NCBI GenBank assembly: GCA_943737045.1
Contig: CALSFV010000053.1
Span: 248,001 to 312,000 of the forward strand
Source of the DNA: Parapristionchus giblindavisi
Taxonomy: Eukaryota > Nematoda > Chromadorea > Rhabditida > Diplogasteridae
Direction: 5' to 3'
Length of the DNA stretch: 64,000 bases
In this document: positions 12,800 through 24,419 of the stretch, in pieces
Layout: each line of letters begins with the position of its first letter
Numbering within the stretch: the first letter of the stretch is position 1
The notes under the pieces: generated by a model
Database searches by the model: none
What the model was told of the DNA's origin: nothing
What the model saw: only the letters and a program-made list of their open reading frames with translations
Program-made: the position numbers and the translations under genes

Positions 12800-14640
12800 C
12801 TATTGATATTGACCCCCGTCGCATCTTTACATTTTCAAGCACTGCAAGTTACTCGAGATCATTAACTTAGAATTTACACGAACCATTCGTCTAGCGCACC
12901 CTATCTACCATTTTGCCCAAATCGTCTTTTCCGCAAATGGAATAGTATCAATATTATAAATAATATAAATATAAATATATAATATAACATAATATAATAT
13001 AACAATATAAATAGAGCTATTGTCGCATCAAGCTCTCCTCATGTGCTTATAAACACATTACTATAGTAATTCTATAAAAGTTTCAATCCAGAGATTGCAG
13101 CTATATTGTCGCACGTCATTGTTTTAAAATCTATATTAATTGTTCACGAAAAATGTTCTCCTTCTCTTCTCTCCAGGATGCGATAAATTTATAAATAAAA
13201 ATATAATAAACCATTGTAATGCATGTGACGATAGAAGAAATGCACAGGGGGTAAGAATACGGTAGATGACATGGTGGTTTTACAGTGATGGCCGAAAGAT
13301 TATTGACTTTCGCACACTCTTCTGTTCCTTATGAAAGTCTTAAAGGGAGCGTAACCTCTCCCAATGGTCTCTTCATTGCGTACACTATTTCTCTGTTCTC
13401 TAACAACGAGATAGAAGAGATTAAGAGAGGTTATGCAACTCCCGCTCATTGTCAGCATAAACATTCTCTCAAAAGTAATGCTCTCTCGCTCGGCTGGCTT
13501 TCAAACTAAAATGGCTTACACCAGACCACTGTGGTTGGTTTTTTCCTGAGATTTTTACTGATCTTAGTATGTAAGGTTATTTAGTCGGCTTCCTACCAGA
13601 CATATTAAGATCAGTAAAAATTTCAGAGCGATTCGGTAACTTTAAAAAAAGTTATGCCCAAAAAACCAAAAGTCAATAATCTTTTCACCCGTAATATAAA
13701 GGACAAGGACGATTGTAAGAAAGATGTGGAAACACTCCTTCTTGTATAAAGAAATCAATCTGTTCAACAAGGACATTCACAAATTGGAATACATACAATA
13801 AATCACTTTACCTTTTCATTTTCAACTAGACTGTTGCCACACTTTTCACCTGTGGTATTTCAGACGGAATAGTCCACTTATCATTCCCACATGAAGTATA
13901 CTTGCGAGTCTACTTCTAGTTAGACATAAGTTTACTGCAAGTGGTGTATAATACTGTAAAACATTTCGTCAATTGTTCTTTCACGTGTAGTAAACTTCTA
14001 GGCAATGACGAAATTTAAGTAGACTGCTAGTTTGGAGACACTTCTGCTTTTACTTCTACTTTTTTTGTTTGGGAAACGTGTTGAGTTATTTTTTTGTTGT
14101 TGAAAAACTATTGCTTTACGTACATAACTTTCTTCCCTCTCATTCCATTTTTCCATCCCTTGTTATCTTTAACTCTCCGGTAAATGTTCAATTATTTTTG
14201 CTACATTTTCAGGCGCCTATATCGCCCGATGAATTACTATGGCCTAGAATCGTTTCATTAAAGTATAAAGAATAATTTCGATGATTGCAACTCGCTGCAA
14301 GGAACATTGAGGTAAATGCAAATGTTGAGAGAACGCTGTGTGTTGTAGAGCAAGATCTGATTATGAGACCAGATTTGTAAGGGGAGAAAGAGAAAAAAAG
14401 GGTCAGACTAATTGAAAATGGAAAGGGAAAGTGATCAAGTGATTGCATTCCGATTTGCATAAGTCCTTGCAGAATAGTTTTTTCTTGTTTATACAAGGAT
14501 ACTCTCCCGTTTATTACTATCTATCCCACAAGCTCTTTTTATTTTTTATTTCAAATGTTGTCGCATCTTATAGATGTATGATAAATTTAAATTAAATTAA
14601 ATTAAGTCTTTCCAGATCTTTCTCACAATCGTCCCTTTCC
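12800..14640. other. Intergenic, no gene recognised
   Basis: AT-rich DNA. It includes one hairpin-type repeat at 13330-13430 sharing CAATGGTCTCTTCATTGCG with copies near 19840 and 33160. No exon with codon bias or paired splice signals was found. Confidence 0.6.
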
Positions 14641-14652
14641 TAATCGCCTACA

Positions 14653-17600
14653 ATGCAATTCGTCGTGTTCTTCTCAATGCTCCTTTCATCAGTCCAAGCA
14701 TGTGCGCCCAACGAGCCCAACAATGGGGTCCCATCCACCAAATCCACTGCAACACCTGGTAAATCTTTTAACTTCTGAGCTTACCGTAACCCAACTACAG
14801 TCCGGCAGTCCCACATATTCCTCTCTTTATAAAGGTCATTTATTCACATCATTCTATTTTAGTGTTCGAAAAAAGAATATACCTAGTCTTTCAATTAATT
14901 TGCCAGAATATCACGCCTGTCACGAGAGAATCGAGCTGAGAATGGGAAAAAGCAAAAATGGTGAAATGAGCACTATCTGAGAGAATTCAATAACTGGAAT
15001 ATTTTTTGGTATCGATGAAAAATGAATTTTCCTGTTTTACGTGTGATAATTACAGGCTCCATGAGTGAAGTACACTGGTACTTGGAAATTGCTTCCAATT
15101 GAAAATTCGCTTCAGGGGTGACCACACAACGGTCTGGCGCCTTTTCCTAAAAAGTTTATTTCGGATCCAATCGATGCGGGAGTGGGCTCAATCGAAACCT
15201 TAGCGAATTCTAAGAAATTATTGTCTAGGTGAATTTTTTGATCAACGGACAACGAAGGCTGGAATTGGGAATTTTCGAAAAAAAAATTCACATTTAATTA
15301 ATTTTCACTATTTCACCATAACAAGCCTACAACTTTTTATTTGCTCAATCGCTTCTAAATATCATAACACATCTTCAGTTTGAAAATCATAATTTTTAAA
15401 AAATATGAATTATGTGAACGAATCGTTTTTATGAGGCCGTTTGTGTAAGAGTCGGGCAAATCTGGGAGAGGGTTGGCACAGGCCAAAAATTTTGATACCC
15501 TCAAAACTTGTGTATAGGGGTTATCGATCATGCTGATGAAGATAGGCATAGTCATTTTGGCTCCAGTGGTCCCGCAACGCCTGGGCGGGATTACGGTAAG
15601 ATCACGTTTTCAGGCCATTCTCGGTCCATGGTAGAGCTAGAGGTATGAAAATTGGGCTCCTAGGACAGAATTCGATGGCGATGATGGCTGTCTACATCAT
15701 TAGTTTTGAAAATTTTTCAAAAGGTCGATTATTGGAAATTTTGATGGAGACGTTTGCGCCCCAGATGAGTATGACAGTTCGAACCGGCGTGACGAGAGGA
15801 TCACAACGATGTATTATGAGCCCATATCTCCGTTACACCGCTAATATTGCCTCGATATAGTGATCTGCAAAATCTCGTCGAGTTTTTTCCGCGCGCTCTC
15901 TCGGCACTCTCTCTCATTTCGCTGCGCTCTCTCGAGAGTGCGAGGAGCGCGCGGAATTGAGAGAGTCCTCTTGTTTACCTCTTTCGCAGATCACTATATC
16001 GAGGCAATATTAGCGATGCAACGGAGATATGGGCTCATAATTCATCGTTGTGATCCTCTCGTCACGCCGGTTCGAACTGTCATACTCATCTGTGGCGCAA
16101 ACGTCTCCATCAAAATTTCCAATAATCGACCTTTTGAAAAATTTTCAAAACTATTGATGTAGACAGCCATCATCGCCATCGAATTCTGTCCTTGAAGCCC
16201 AATTTTCATACCTCTAGCTCTACTATGGACCGAGAATGGCCTGAAAACGTGATCTTACCGTAATACCGCCCAGGCGTTGCGGGACCACTGGAGCCAAAAT
16301 GACTATGCCTATCTTCATCAGCATGGTCGATAACCGCTATACAAGTTTTGAGTGTATCAAAATTTTTGGCCTGTGCCAACCCTTGTTCGACTCTTACACA
16401 AACGGCCTCTTATAACGAAAGTCGTAATTATGGTGTGCACCTACAGTAATCCCTAATCGGTCAATTTGGAAATTTGGTAGTTTTAAACATATTTCACCGC
16501 TGTTCTTGACATGACTGAGGTATACGACCACTTCGGAGTGTAGCTCTGTTCAGAATCATTTTCATGACCTCTGGTTTGTTTAGATCGATAGAGCTCGAAA
16601 AAAGACCGGGGGTCACTCTTGTGACACTTTTCGTTAAAACGCACCAGAAGCGAGAAATTCGAGCTCAAAGTTGGGACTTCGCAATACCGAACCGGTGTAT
16701 TGAGCCCCAAAATGAAAATTGAACAATGAGACTTTGGGGGCTGGTAGGGCATGCCAAGAGATATCCAAAAATGGTCCTAACTCATTTCACCATTTTTGCT
16801 TTTTCCCCATTTTTTGTTAATTTAGCTCGATTCTCTCGTGACAGGCGTGATATCTTGCGAAGGACATTGTATCCCTGCCTATCTTGCAGAGCACAGCATT
16901 TTCGAAATAGATTTAATGGTTATAAAATTGTATATAGTTTCCCCCACTTTTGATGTTCCACAGATGTCTAAACATAAAATCAAAAATAAAAAAATCGAAA
17001 AAAAATAAAATCGAGCGGACCATAGAGAGATTGCCCAAAATAGTGAGAATATGGCCCTATAATGAATAATCATTAAATTTGCAGCAAAGTGTAGCGGCTG
17101 TGCGACCCCTTCTGTTGGAGGAATCAGCCTCGATGGATACAAGTGCGAGGAGTTCCAGGTTAGTCTCATCAACGGGGGGTGACATTTCAGCAACCAACAT
17201 TTCAGCAACCAACATTTCAGCAACCAACATTTCAGCAACCGACATTTCGGCAACGGGGCATAACTCGGTTCATAGGGGTCATAGAAACTTGGGATGGGTA
17301 TCATTGTGATCACCATCAGTAACACTATCGTAACCTACCGTAACCCAGTTCGGTGGGTCAGATCAAGTTCGGTGGGTCAGATCGGGGCATAACTCGTTTC
17401 GTAGAGGTCATAGAAACACGAGCTGGGTATCAATGTGATCAGCATCAGCAACACTACCGTAATCTACCGTAACCCAGTTCGGCGGGTCAGATCAAGTTCG
17501 GTGGGTCAGATTTCACAAAAAATGACGGAACAGCCAATACTTGTGCGAAATCATTATCAGCAATTGCAAACTACAGTAATCTACCGTAACCCGGTTCGGT

Positions 17601-19285
17601 GGGTCAGATCAAGTCCCGTGTGTCAGATTTAACTAAAAAATGTCGGAATGTCCACTACGTGTGCGTAATCATTATAAGCTATAGCAAACGACCGTAATCT
17701 ACCGTAACCCGGTTCGGTGGGTCAGATCATGTCCCGTGTGTCAGATTTAACTAAAAATTGTCGGAATGGCCACTACGTGTGCGTTATCATTATGAGCTAT
17801 TGCAAACGACCGTAATCTACCGTAACCCGGTTCGGTGGGTCAGATCATGTTCTGTGTGTCAGATTTAACTAAAAATTGTCGGAATGGCCACTACGTGTGC
17901 GTTATCATTATGAGCTATTGCAAACGACCGTAATCTACCGTAACCCGGTTCGGTGGGTCAGATCATGTTCCGTGTGTCAGATTTAACTAAAAATTGTCGG
18001 AATGGCCACTACGTGTGCGTTATCATTATGAGCTATTGCAAACGACCGTAATCTACCGTAACCCGGTTCGGTGGGTCAGATCAAGTTCGGTGGGTCAGAT
18101 TTCACTAAAAATTGTCCAAACGATTACTATGCGCGTGGTATGATTTTGAGTTATTGTAAACTACCATTTGGACACTTTTTAGTGAAATATGACACATCGC
18201 ACTTGATCTGACCCACTGATCCGGATTACGGTGGATTACGGTAGTTTACAATAACTCATAATCATACCCCGCACATAGTGACCATTTGCACAATTTATAC
18301 CGAGATCTGACCCACCGAACCTGGTTACGGTAGTTTGCAATAGCTCATAATGATATCGTACACGTAGTGGCCATTCCGACAGTTAGAAGTGAAATCTGAC
18401 CCACCGAACTTGATCTGACCCACCGAACCGGGTTACGGTAGATTACGGTAGTTTGCAATAGCTCATAATGATAACGCACACGTAGTGGCCATTCCGACAG
18501 TTAGAAGTGAAATCTGATCCACCGAACTTGATCTGACCCACCGAACCGGGTTACGGTAGATTACGGTTGTTTGCCATAGCTCATAATGATAACGCACACG
18601 TAGTGGTCATTCCGACAATTTTTAGTTAAATCTGACACACGGAACTTGATCCGGGTTACGGTATCGTACATCGAAAAATCATTGGATCATGATTCATCTG
18701 AACCATTCTGAATGGTTCTAGCAGATCAAACGCGATTATGGCCGAATGGGGCATTTTGACGCTCTCTCCTTCTTTTCATTATTTTTCTTTCACTCTAATC
18801 TAGTTAGTCTGACCCACCGAACTGGATTACGGTAGGTTACGGTAGTGTTACTGATGGTGATCACAATGATACCCATCCCAAGTTTCTATGACCCCTATGA
18901 ACCGAGTTATGCCCCGTTGCCGAAATGTCGGTTGCTGAAATGCGGTTACTGGAATGTCGGTTGCTGAAATGTCGGTTGCTGAAATGTCACCCCCCCCCCC
19001 CTCATCAACCCCATTCTAGTAATTGAATATATGAAAATTTACAGGTATAGGATGAACATTAAATATAAATGTAAATTTGATGTAGTACTATTTGTGCTGC
19101 AGGTATCATCACTATTTGTAGACTGCACCGAGCCCTATTCGAAACGCAGATGGATTTGTGCTGCTTATCTTCCAATGCGACGAAGCTTAGATCATCGTTC
19201 ATCTAACTTATGGACCAACGGTAGACCAGGAATCAATCGATAATCTTGACAATATTGATCTTCAGATTTGTGTAGCTGTAGATGA
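14653..19285 (+). CDS. Small secreted cysteine-rich protein (possible C6-domain type)
   Basis: Exon 1 (14653-14758) starts MQFVVFFSMLLSSVQAC, a clear signal peptide, followed by a Pro/Thr/Asn-rich linker. Exon 2 (17085-17158) joins in phase 1 and reads AKCSGCATPSVGG then GYKCEEFQ. Exon 3 starts at 19103 with VSSLFVDCTEPYSKRRW. Read through, it stops at 19243 (106 aa). If the donor at 19221 is used, a 45-nt intron of the local AATCAATCG type leads to a last exon at 19266-19285. The CxxC plus spaced cysteines recall the nematode C6 domain, but that is tentative. Intron 1 (2.3 kb) and intron 2 (1.9 kb) are almost wholly filled by foldback elements. An AATAAA lies at 19498-19503. Exons 1-2 are well supported and the 3' end is not. 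Confidence 0.65.
15425..16430. mobile_element. Foldback element in intron 1 of the secreted gene
   Basis: Two arms of roughly 480 bp are near-perfect reverse complements. The left arm at 15430-15880 carries GGCCGTTTGTGTAAGAGTCG and TGGTCCCGCAACGCC; the right arm returns the same words inverted at 16240-16410. The centre (15895-15960) is a GC-rich palindrome around CTCTCGAGAG. A second inverted pair further out (14905-14970 with 16795-16860, CACGCCTGTCACGAGAGAAT) shows that the element or its host repeat is larger, about 1.95 kb. No coding capacity is visible. Confidence 0.85.
17174..19000. mobile_element. Mutator-like foldback element carrying inverted satellite arrays
   Basis: A 1827-bp element with ends GGGGGGTGACATTTCAGC and its inverse, flanked by a perfect 9-bp duplication CTCATCAAC (17165-17173 and 19001-19009). 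Each end carries four to five tandem copies of the 15-bp word GACATTTCAGCAACC. Inside, a tandem array with 118-bp period (17525-18120) faces an inverted array of the same unit (18170-18650). The unit contains CGTAACCCGGTTCGGTGGG. Nine-base duplications are typical of Mutator-type transposases; no transposase is encoded here. Confidence 0.85.
17525..18120. repeat. 118-bp satellite array
   Basis: The word TCGGAATG recurs at 17643, 17761, 17879 and 17997, exactly 118 bases apart each time. Inverted, more diverged units continue at 18170-18650, making the two arrays arms of the surrounding foldback element. Confidence 0.9.
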
Positions 19286-19289
19286 CCTC

Positions 19290-20008
19290 GCATCGGAAGA
19301 CGAGTGATATTGTATGCACTCAAGAATCATTTACGCCAAATCTTCCGGCGCAAAAAATATTCGACGAACCAATCGAGATTATGCAATGTATATTTTGTAT
19401 TTTTTTAATATTTCGTATTATAATTAAATACTATAATTTTGCTAAATCTCATTGTTAGCTTTAATTTGTAATTGTTCTTTTTTTCTTATTTTTATTGAAT
19501 AAATTTTCAATCTCTTATTCCGTTGTGTGGGAGGCGAACGATAGATACAAATGTTTACTGGATGAGGAAATCAATGAACGTGGATGAACGTGTTGTTTGT
19601 GTTACGAACCTGTAGCATATTAGGAGATTAAAGGAATCAATACAGAGGGATACGGGGGGGGGGGGATCAACGATCTTTCTTTCTTTTCTCACTTCCAGAA
19701 AAAAAGCGAGAAAAAATACAGAAGAAACCACCGATATCTACTGTAGCCGGAGTTTACTGATGAAAAAAAACCTGTTCAAAATGGTAAAAGGGATGCTCAA
19801 TAATTTAACAGACGAGATTAAAGGGATTGTGACCTCACTCAATGGTCTCTTCATCGCCCACACTATTTCTCTGCTCTCTAGCAACGAGAGAGCGTAGAGC
19901 GTTGAAGAGACCATTGAGAAAGGTGTCAGGCCCTATAACTAAGACACTGTGCGCATGGACGCCGCTCGAGATCTTTCCAAAATGATCCTTGAACTTTGAT
20001 CTTTGATC
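19290..20008. other. Intergenic, hairpin repeat
   Basis: 3' flank of the secreted gene. A palindromic MITE-like repeat lies at about 19810-19940 (CTCAATGGTCTCTTCA and its inverse around CTCTCTAGCAACGAGAG). A G10 run lies at 19656-19665. No exon was seen. Confidence 0.6.
19498..19503 (+). promoter_or_regulatory. Candidate polyadenylation signal
   Basis: An AATAAA hexamer about 210-255 nt beyond the possible stop codons of the secreted protein gene, on the same strand, in T-rich DNA. Confidence 0.4.
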
Positions 20009-23000
20009 TCAGACATAATAGATGATGGTCTCGTCGTCATCGTCGAGGCCGATCTCCTCATCCGCCCAAAGAGTATCTGCGAGCTGATCTGCAAGATCAA
20101 AGATCAAAGATCAAAGTACAGCGATCAACTCACCGTACACCACACCCTGCGGGTAGCTCGCGGACGCCGCCTCTGTGAGCTTGTGCCTCCTGAAAATATT
20201 GATTTTAGGAAATTATCTTTTTTTTTAAATATTGATTTTCTAAATATTGATTTTCTAAAAATTGATTTTTCGCACCTCTGCCTCTGTCGTCGCGCTCGTC
20301 TCCGTCTCTTACGGCTGCCACAGGAGGCGAAGAGAAGTATAAAGTAAATCTGGAACAGAGATCAAAGATCAAAGATCAAAGATCAAAGATCACTTACAGT
20401 AACTGGAGCATTGACAGTGAGAACTGTATCGAATGCGACGCGAAGAAGCTCACGCTCGTTGCCGGAAACGACCTGAAATTAATATTTTTAAATTAAAATA
20501 ATGAAATAAATACATATTTAAATCTTTTTAGCATTAATAATACTTCAACGATTTTTTCGAACGAAATAATATATTGATTTATATTGTATATTTTATTTTA
20601 TTATTATAATTTTATATTTTATATTGATTATTTTATATTGATTAATTTTATATTGAGTAATAGGTCACTCACTGAAATATTTGATGAATAAATAATGATT
20701 TTTTTAAAAGATTAAATTTGTTTTCTCTTAAATTAGTAGATGGACCATTACTTATAGACCATTTAAAATTGGTTGGAAAACCACCAGGAAACTAGCATTA
20801 TTTTCAAATCTTTAATATCGTCGTATGGTTGCACACTGATCGTTATTATCAGATAAATGAAAGCGTAGAAAAAGTGAATGAAAATAATAGGGAAAAAAGG
20901 AAGCAAAAGAGAGAATCGTGGTTGACCAAGACAAGGAAAGGATTGTGCACGAAATGAAAGTCATTCTGGATGAAGATGAGGCAGAGGGAGAGAAGGAGAG
21001 GGAGAGATCCTAGAGGGAGAGGGAGAGACGATAAAATCGTCGAGTCCTCGGAAGGCCTGGGAGTGAATTAGAATTGAGATAGAGTAAGGAACAAGAGGGT
21101 GCTGTTAGATAGATTCAAATTTATATTATGGATGTTGTTAGGGAGAGTGCTTTGGATTTTCAGGGGAACAAACAACGGACTGTAATATTACTTTAATAAA
21201 GGCAAACCCCTAATTTGACACTCTCCGTTCTTGCCAAACTCTCTCGCTTTCTCTGCTGCGAGAGAGTATTACCAATGCGGGAAGTAACAATAGCTTGCCT
21301 TTAATTACAAATACCGATGAAAATCGCGCACAATTGGTGAGATAGTAACTCTGACCGCACTCTCTCACTATCTTTGCCTGCGAGAGACTGCGGCCAGAGT
21401 AGTCATGCAAAAGATCCTATAAGGGTCATAGTTCCGCGTTCTTGTCAAGTCTGACAATGTCAGGTCCCTTCAAGGCTTGCTTCTTGCACACTCGCACGCA
21501 TCAATGTATTCATTGCATTACGAATATTGTTCGTGCTCAGTCATGCGTGAGCGGAATGCTCATCGCTGCATGATTGATCTTTGATCTTTGATCTTTTATC
21601 GTTCATAATTGATCTTTGGTCTTTGATCTTTACTCTTTCTTAATTGATCTTTGATCTTTGATCTTTACTCTGTCATAATTGATTTTTGATCTTTGATCTT
21701 TCATAATTGATCTCTGATCTTTGATCTTTTATCTTTGAACTCTGACCTCTACGATGAGCTGATGCAGGGCGCAGACATCGAGCAGGAAGCTCGCTATCAT
21801 CCAGACTATCCACGAACAGCCAATTGCGAGCATATGCCTCTGAAGATGGGACTTTGATCTTTGATCTTTGATCTTTGATCTTTGGAGTTTGATCACTCAC
21901 CCGAACGGTCACTTGCAGGAAGGTGCACGACACGACCGCGCCGACCACGCCTAGGCACAGTTCGACGACTGCAAGACCAAATTTAATTGATTAATTTTAA
22001 AAAATCAAAAAAGGACATTAAATAATAAAATATAATAGTAAATAAATATAATAATAATTAATTAAATATGTTTGCATATACATTTAAAAAGTAAACATTA
22101 AACAATTCAATAATGTTATTCAAAATAAATTAGTAATTATGATATATGCGCATCGTCCGCTATTTCTAGAACAATAATGTATTGATTGTAGACCAGAGGT
22201 CTTTCTAGAGACTTTATAAAGGCTCAAATTGTTTTATTTATTTATTTATTTGATACACCCGTGACAGGTGCGACAGCAAATACAGAAACGATGAGAAAAA
22301 TAATTATAATAATATAAAGGACTTGGGGAAGGTGACTACTTGGGGAAGGTGAATTGTAAAGTTCAAAGATCACCTTCGAGCCCGCTATCGATCGGATTCT
22401 CGGCCGGAGTCGCAATCGAGAGCACGATCGGAGCGAAGAAATAGAACGTGGAGATGGTCATGGAGTAGAGGCCGCATGTGTGAAGAAAGCGCGAGCGGTA
22501 CTTCTGAAAGACGGGGGATTGATCTTTGATCTTTGAACGGTGCTTATGATTCTTTAAAATATCACAATGCGCTCTCGCTGACAGAGAACGAAAAATCGTG
22601 TCTGGAATGAAATGACTATCGCCAAATTTATCTCATACCCCAAGCTACTTTAACTGTCCGCACTGGCAATACTCTCTCGCTGAAATAGCATGCGCGAGAG
22701 TGTGGCCAGAGCGTTGAGTTTCAAAGTAGCTCTGGGCGTTACTTTAAAACCTCTAAAACATTAAAAGGGAGCGCTTTAAATGCTTTTTTATGACGCATTA
22801 ATTCAGATTTCCCACGGGACCAAACTCGGAGAGACCTCATCTAAATCTCCTTGCATGGGGACAGAGTATTCTGCTACGAGGCTTAATCCGGTTCCGTCTT
22901 TTTTCAGGGGGAAATGTTGCATCTGTTTCAGGTGCCAAGTATGGAAGTAGTTCACACTCACTATGTGCAATCAGTATCATCATTGCTGTTGCGCCTCGTG

Positions 23001-23166
23001 AGTAGATAAATTATAATTATAGAGCACTGTTAGATCGGCTTTGAACTTTCTCCAGGCCTACCGCAATCCCAGTTATCAATCAAAAACCACCGTATACCTT
23101 CTTCCGCTTGGGTGCCTCGTCGTCATTCCTTTGCTGCGCGTACGGTATTGTGCTCTGCTCGCCCAT
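20009..23166 (-). CDS. Four-transmembrane protein of unknown function
   Basis: Eight exons keep frame throughout: 23166-23098, 22503-22374, 21968-21901, 21839-21747, 20472-20398, 20349-20276, 20189-20134 and 20088-20009, giving 214 aa. The start MGEQSTIPYAQQRNDDE follows a possible trans-splice acceptor (cattccag) 11 nt upstream. Hydrophobic segments lie roughly at residues 34-52 (TFYFFAPIVLSIA), 67-88 (VVELCLGVVGAVV), 93-115 (WIVWMIASFLLDV) and 135-157 (IYFILLFASCGS). A basic stretch RKRRRRARRQRQR follows TM4. The tail is acidic and ends ETIIYYV, which could bind a PDZ domain. Both termini are probably cytosolic. I do not recognise the family; the topology is claudin/tetraspanin-like but the signature motifs are absent. 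The short exon 6 is essential: without it the last two exons are out of frame. Confidence 0.82.
21195..21305. mobile_element. Hairpin MITE, CTCTCTCG family
   Basis: A palindrome around CTCTCTCGCTTTC and GCGAGAGAGTA, with AAGGCAA ends inverted at TTGCCTTTAA. A second, degenerate copy follows at 21320-21420. Confidence 0.6.
21560..21740. repeat. GATCTTT heptanucleotide repeats
   Basis: Degenerate runs of TGATCTTTGATCTTT lie within intron 4 of the four-TM gene. The same words recur in nearly every intron and intergenic space from 19990 to 53020, so this is a genome-wide simple repeat. Confidence 0.85.
22645..22747. mobile_element. Hairpin MITE, CTCTCTCG family
   Basis: Lies in intron 1 of the four-TM gene. 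The arms AAGCTACTTTAAC...CCGCACTGGCA and their inverse (TGGCCAGAGCG...CAAAGTAGCT) surround CTCTCTCGC/GCGAGAG. Confidence 0.65.
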
Positions 23167-23279
23167 TTGATCGATATCTGGAATGCTTACAGTAAGATCA
23201 GGGCTACGGTCGGTCACGCAACGACCATAGCGGTTACTGTAATGATAGACAATCACGAACAGAAAAATGGAATCAACAA

Positions 23280-23845
23280 TCTGGGAGTGTTCCCTCTTGT
23301 TCTCTCCCTCTCCTTATTATTCTCTCCCTCTCCCTCTTGTTCTCTCCCTCTCCCTATTATTCTCTCCCTCTGGCTCTCTCTAGGTTCTCTTATTCCGTTG
23401 TTTTCGTCTAATCTGCTGCGTGGTTGAATAATTCTGTTCAGACGAGAAGGGAAAGAATACGGAACAAACGAAGAATGAAGTTGAAGAAGAGAATGAAGAA
23501 GTTGTGACGGATGCAGTGGAGAGGAGAGAATATGGAAGAACGTTAGGTAGAGGGAGAGAAAAGGAGAGGGAGAGATCCTAGAGGTAGAGGGGGAGAAACG
23601 GAAAGGGGGAGATCCTAGAGGTAAAGAGAGAGATCGAGAGAAAAAGAGAGGGAGAGATCCTAGAAGTAGAGGGAGAGATCGCAGAGGTAAGGGAGAGAGA
23701 GAGGGAGAGAGAGGGATCCCAGAGGTAGAGGGAGAGATCTAGGGAAAATGAGAGGGAGAGATCCTAGAGGTAGAGGGAGAGATCGAGAGAAAAGGAGAGG
23801 GAGAGATCCTAGAGGTAGAGAGAGAGGGAGAGTGGGAGAAAAGTG
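23280..23845. repeat. CT-rich and GA-rich minisatellite block
   Basis: First (23280-23385) TTGTTCTCTCCCTCTCCC repeats. Then (23545-23840) repeats of about 40-45 bp built from GAGAGGGAGAGATCCTAG followed by AGGTAGAG. The same ATCCTAGA-containing unit recurs at 20995-21025 and 27330-27625. Frames read through it are Arg/Glu/Gly or Leu/Ser/Pro low complexity and are not genes. Confidence 0.9.
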
Positions 23846-23849
23846 TTAT

Positions 23850-24239
23850 GAGCTACTCTAATGGGGATGTAGACGAAGTTAATCAGGCTCGTAGTTCTTT
23901 TGGCATCTCACCAAGAATATATTTCGTTGTCGTACTCTAATAATTTCGCTCTTCTATACGATCTCTGTGAGATATTCATTTTCACTTGATAGGTCTTATC
24001 CCACCTCTAACACCTTCACTATACGCAAGGCAAGATTAAAGATGGAGGCTCTCGAATGTCTATGCAATAGCATAACATATCTATTATGTCTATTATTTCT
24101 GTCTTCACAGTTTGTTCACGAAATTATTCGTAGATCCAGGAGTAAAAATAAACAAGAAATGCTTCTTACAAAAAATCTTTTAGACGTGCTGGAGCAGTGG
24201 TCTCCACCTTTAAGACCCGAGGTCATTATAAACAGTCGT

Positions 24240-24240
<1 letters not shown>
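23850..24240. other. Intergenic, no gene recognised
   Basis: Unique-looking DNA. A reading frame covering 23967-24383 runs into the trinucleotide repeat and has no recognisable domain or splice partner, so no gene is called. Confidence 0.5.

Positions 24241-24317
<77 letters not shown>
24241..24317. repeat. (AAT)n microsatellite
   Basis: About 25 uninterrupted TAA/ATA trinucleotide units, followed by a fragment of the TTTACC-tailed retroelement family at 24345-24415. Confidence 0.97.
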
Positions 24318-24318
<1 letters not shown>

Positions 24319-24419
24319 GTCGTTATATCACACAAACTATTTCTCTCTGGTCACTACCAAACGAATTGGCCTTGAATTATTGATCACTAGCCTAACAGTG
24401 ATCTCCGGCTTTACCAACG

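Noticed and set aside
15860..16162. 100-codon frame on the plus strand
   Set aside because: It lies in the arm of a foldback element, and a similar frame exists on the other strand through the inverted arm; no codon bias.
23041..23427. 128-codon frame on the plus strand
   Set aside because: Its first part is antisense to exon 1 of the four-TM gene and the rest reads through CT-rich repeat.
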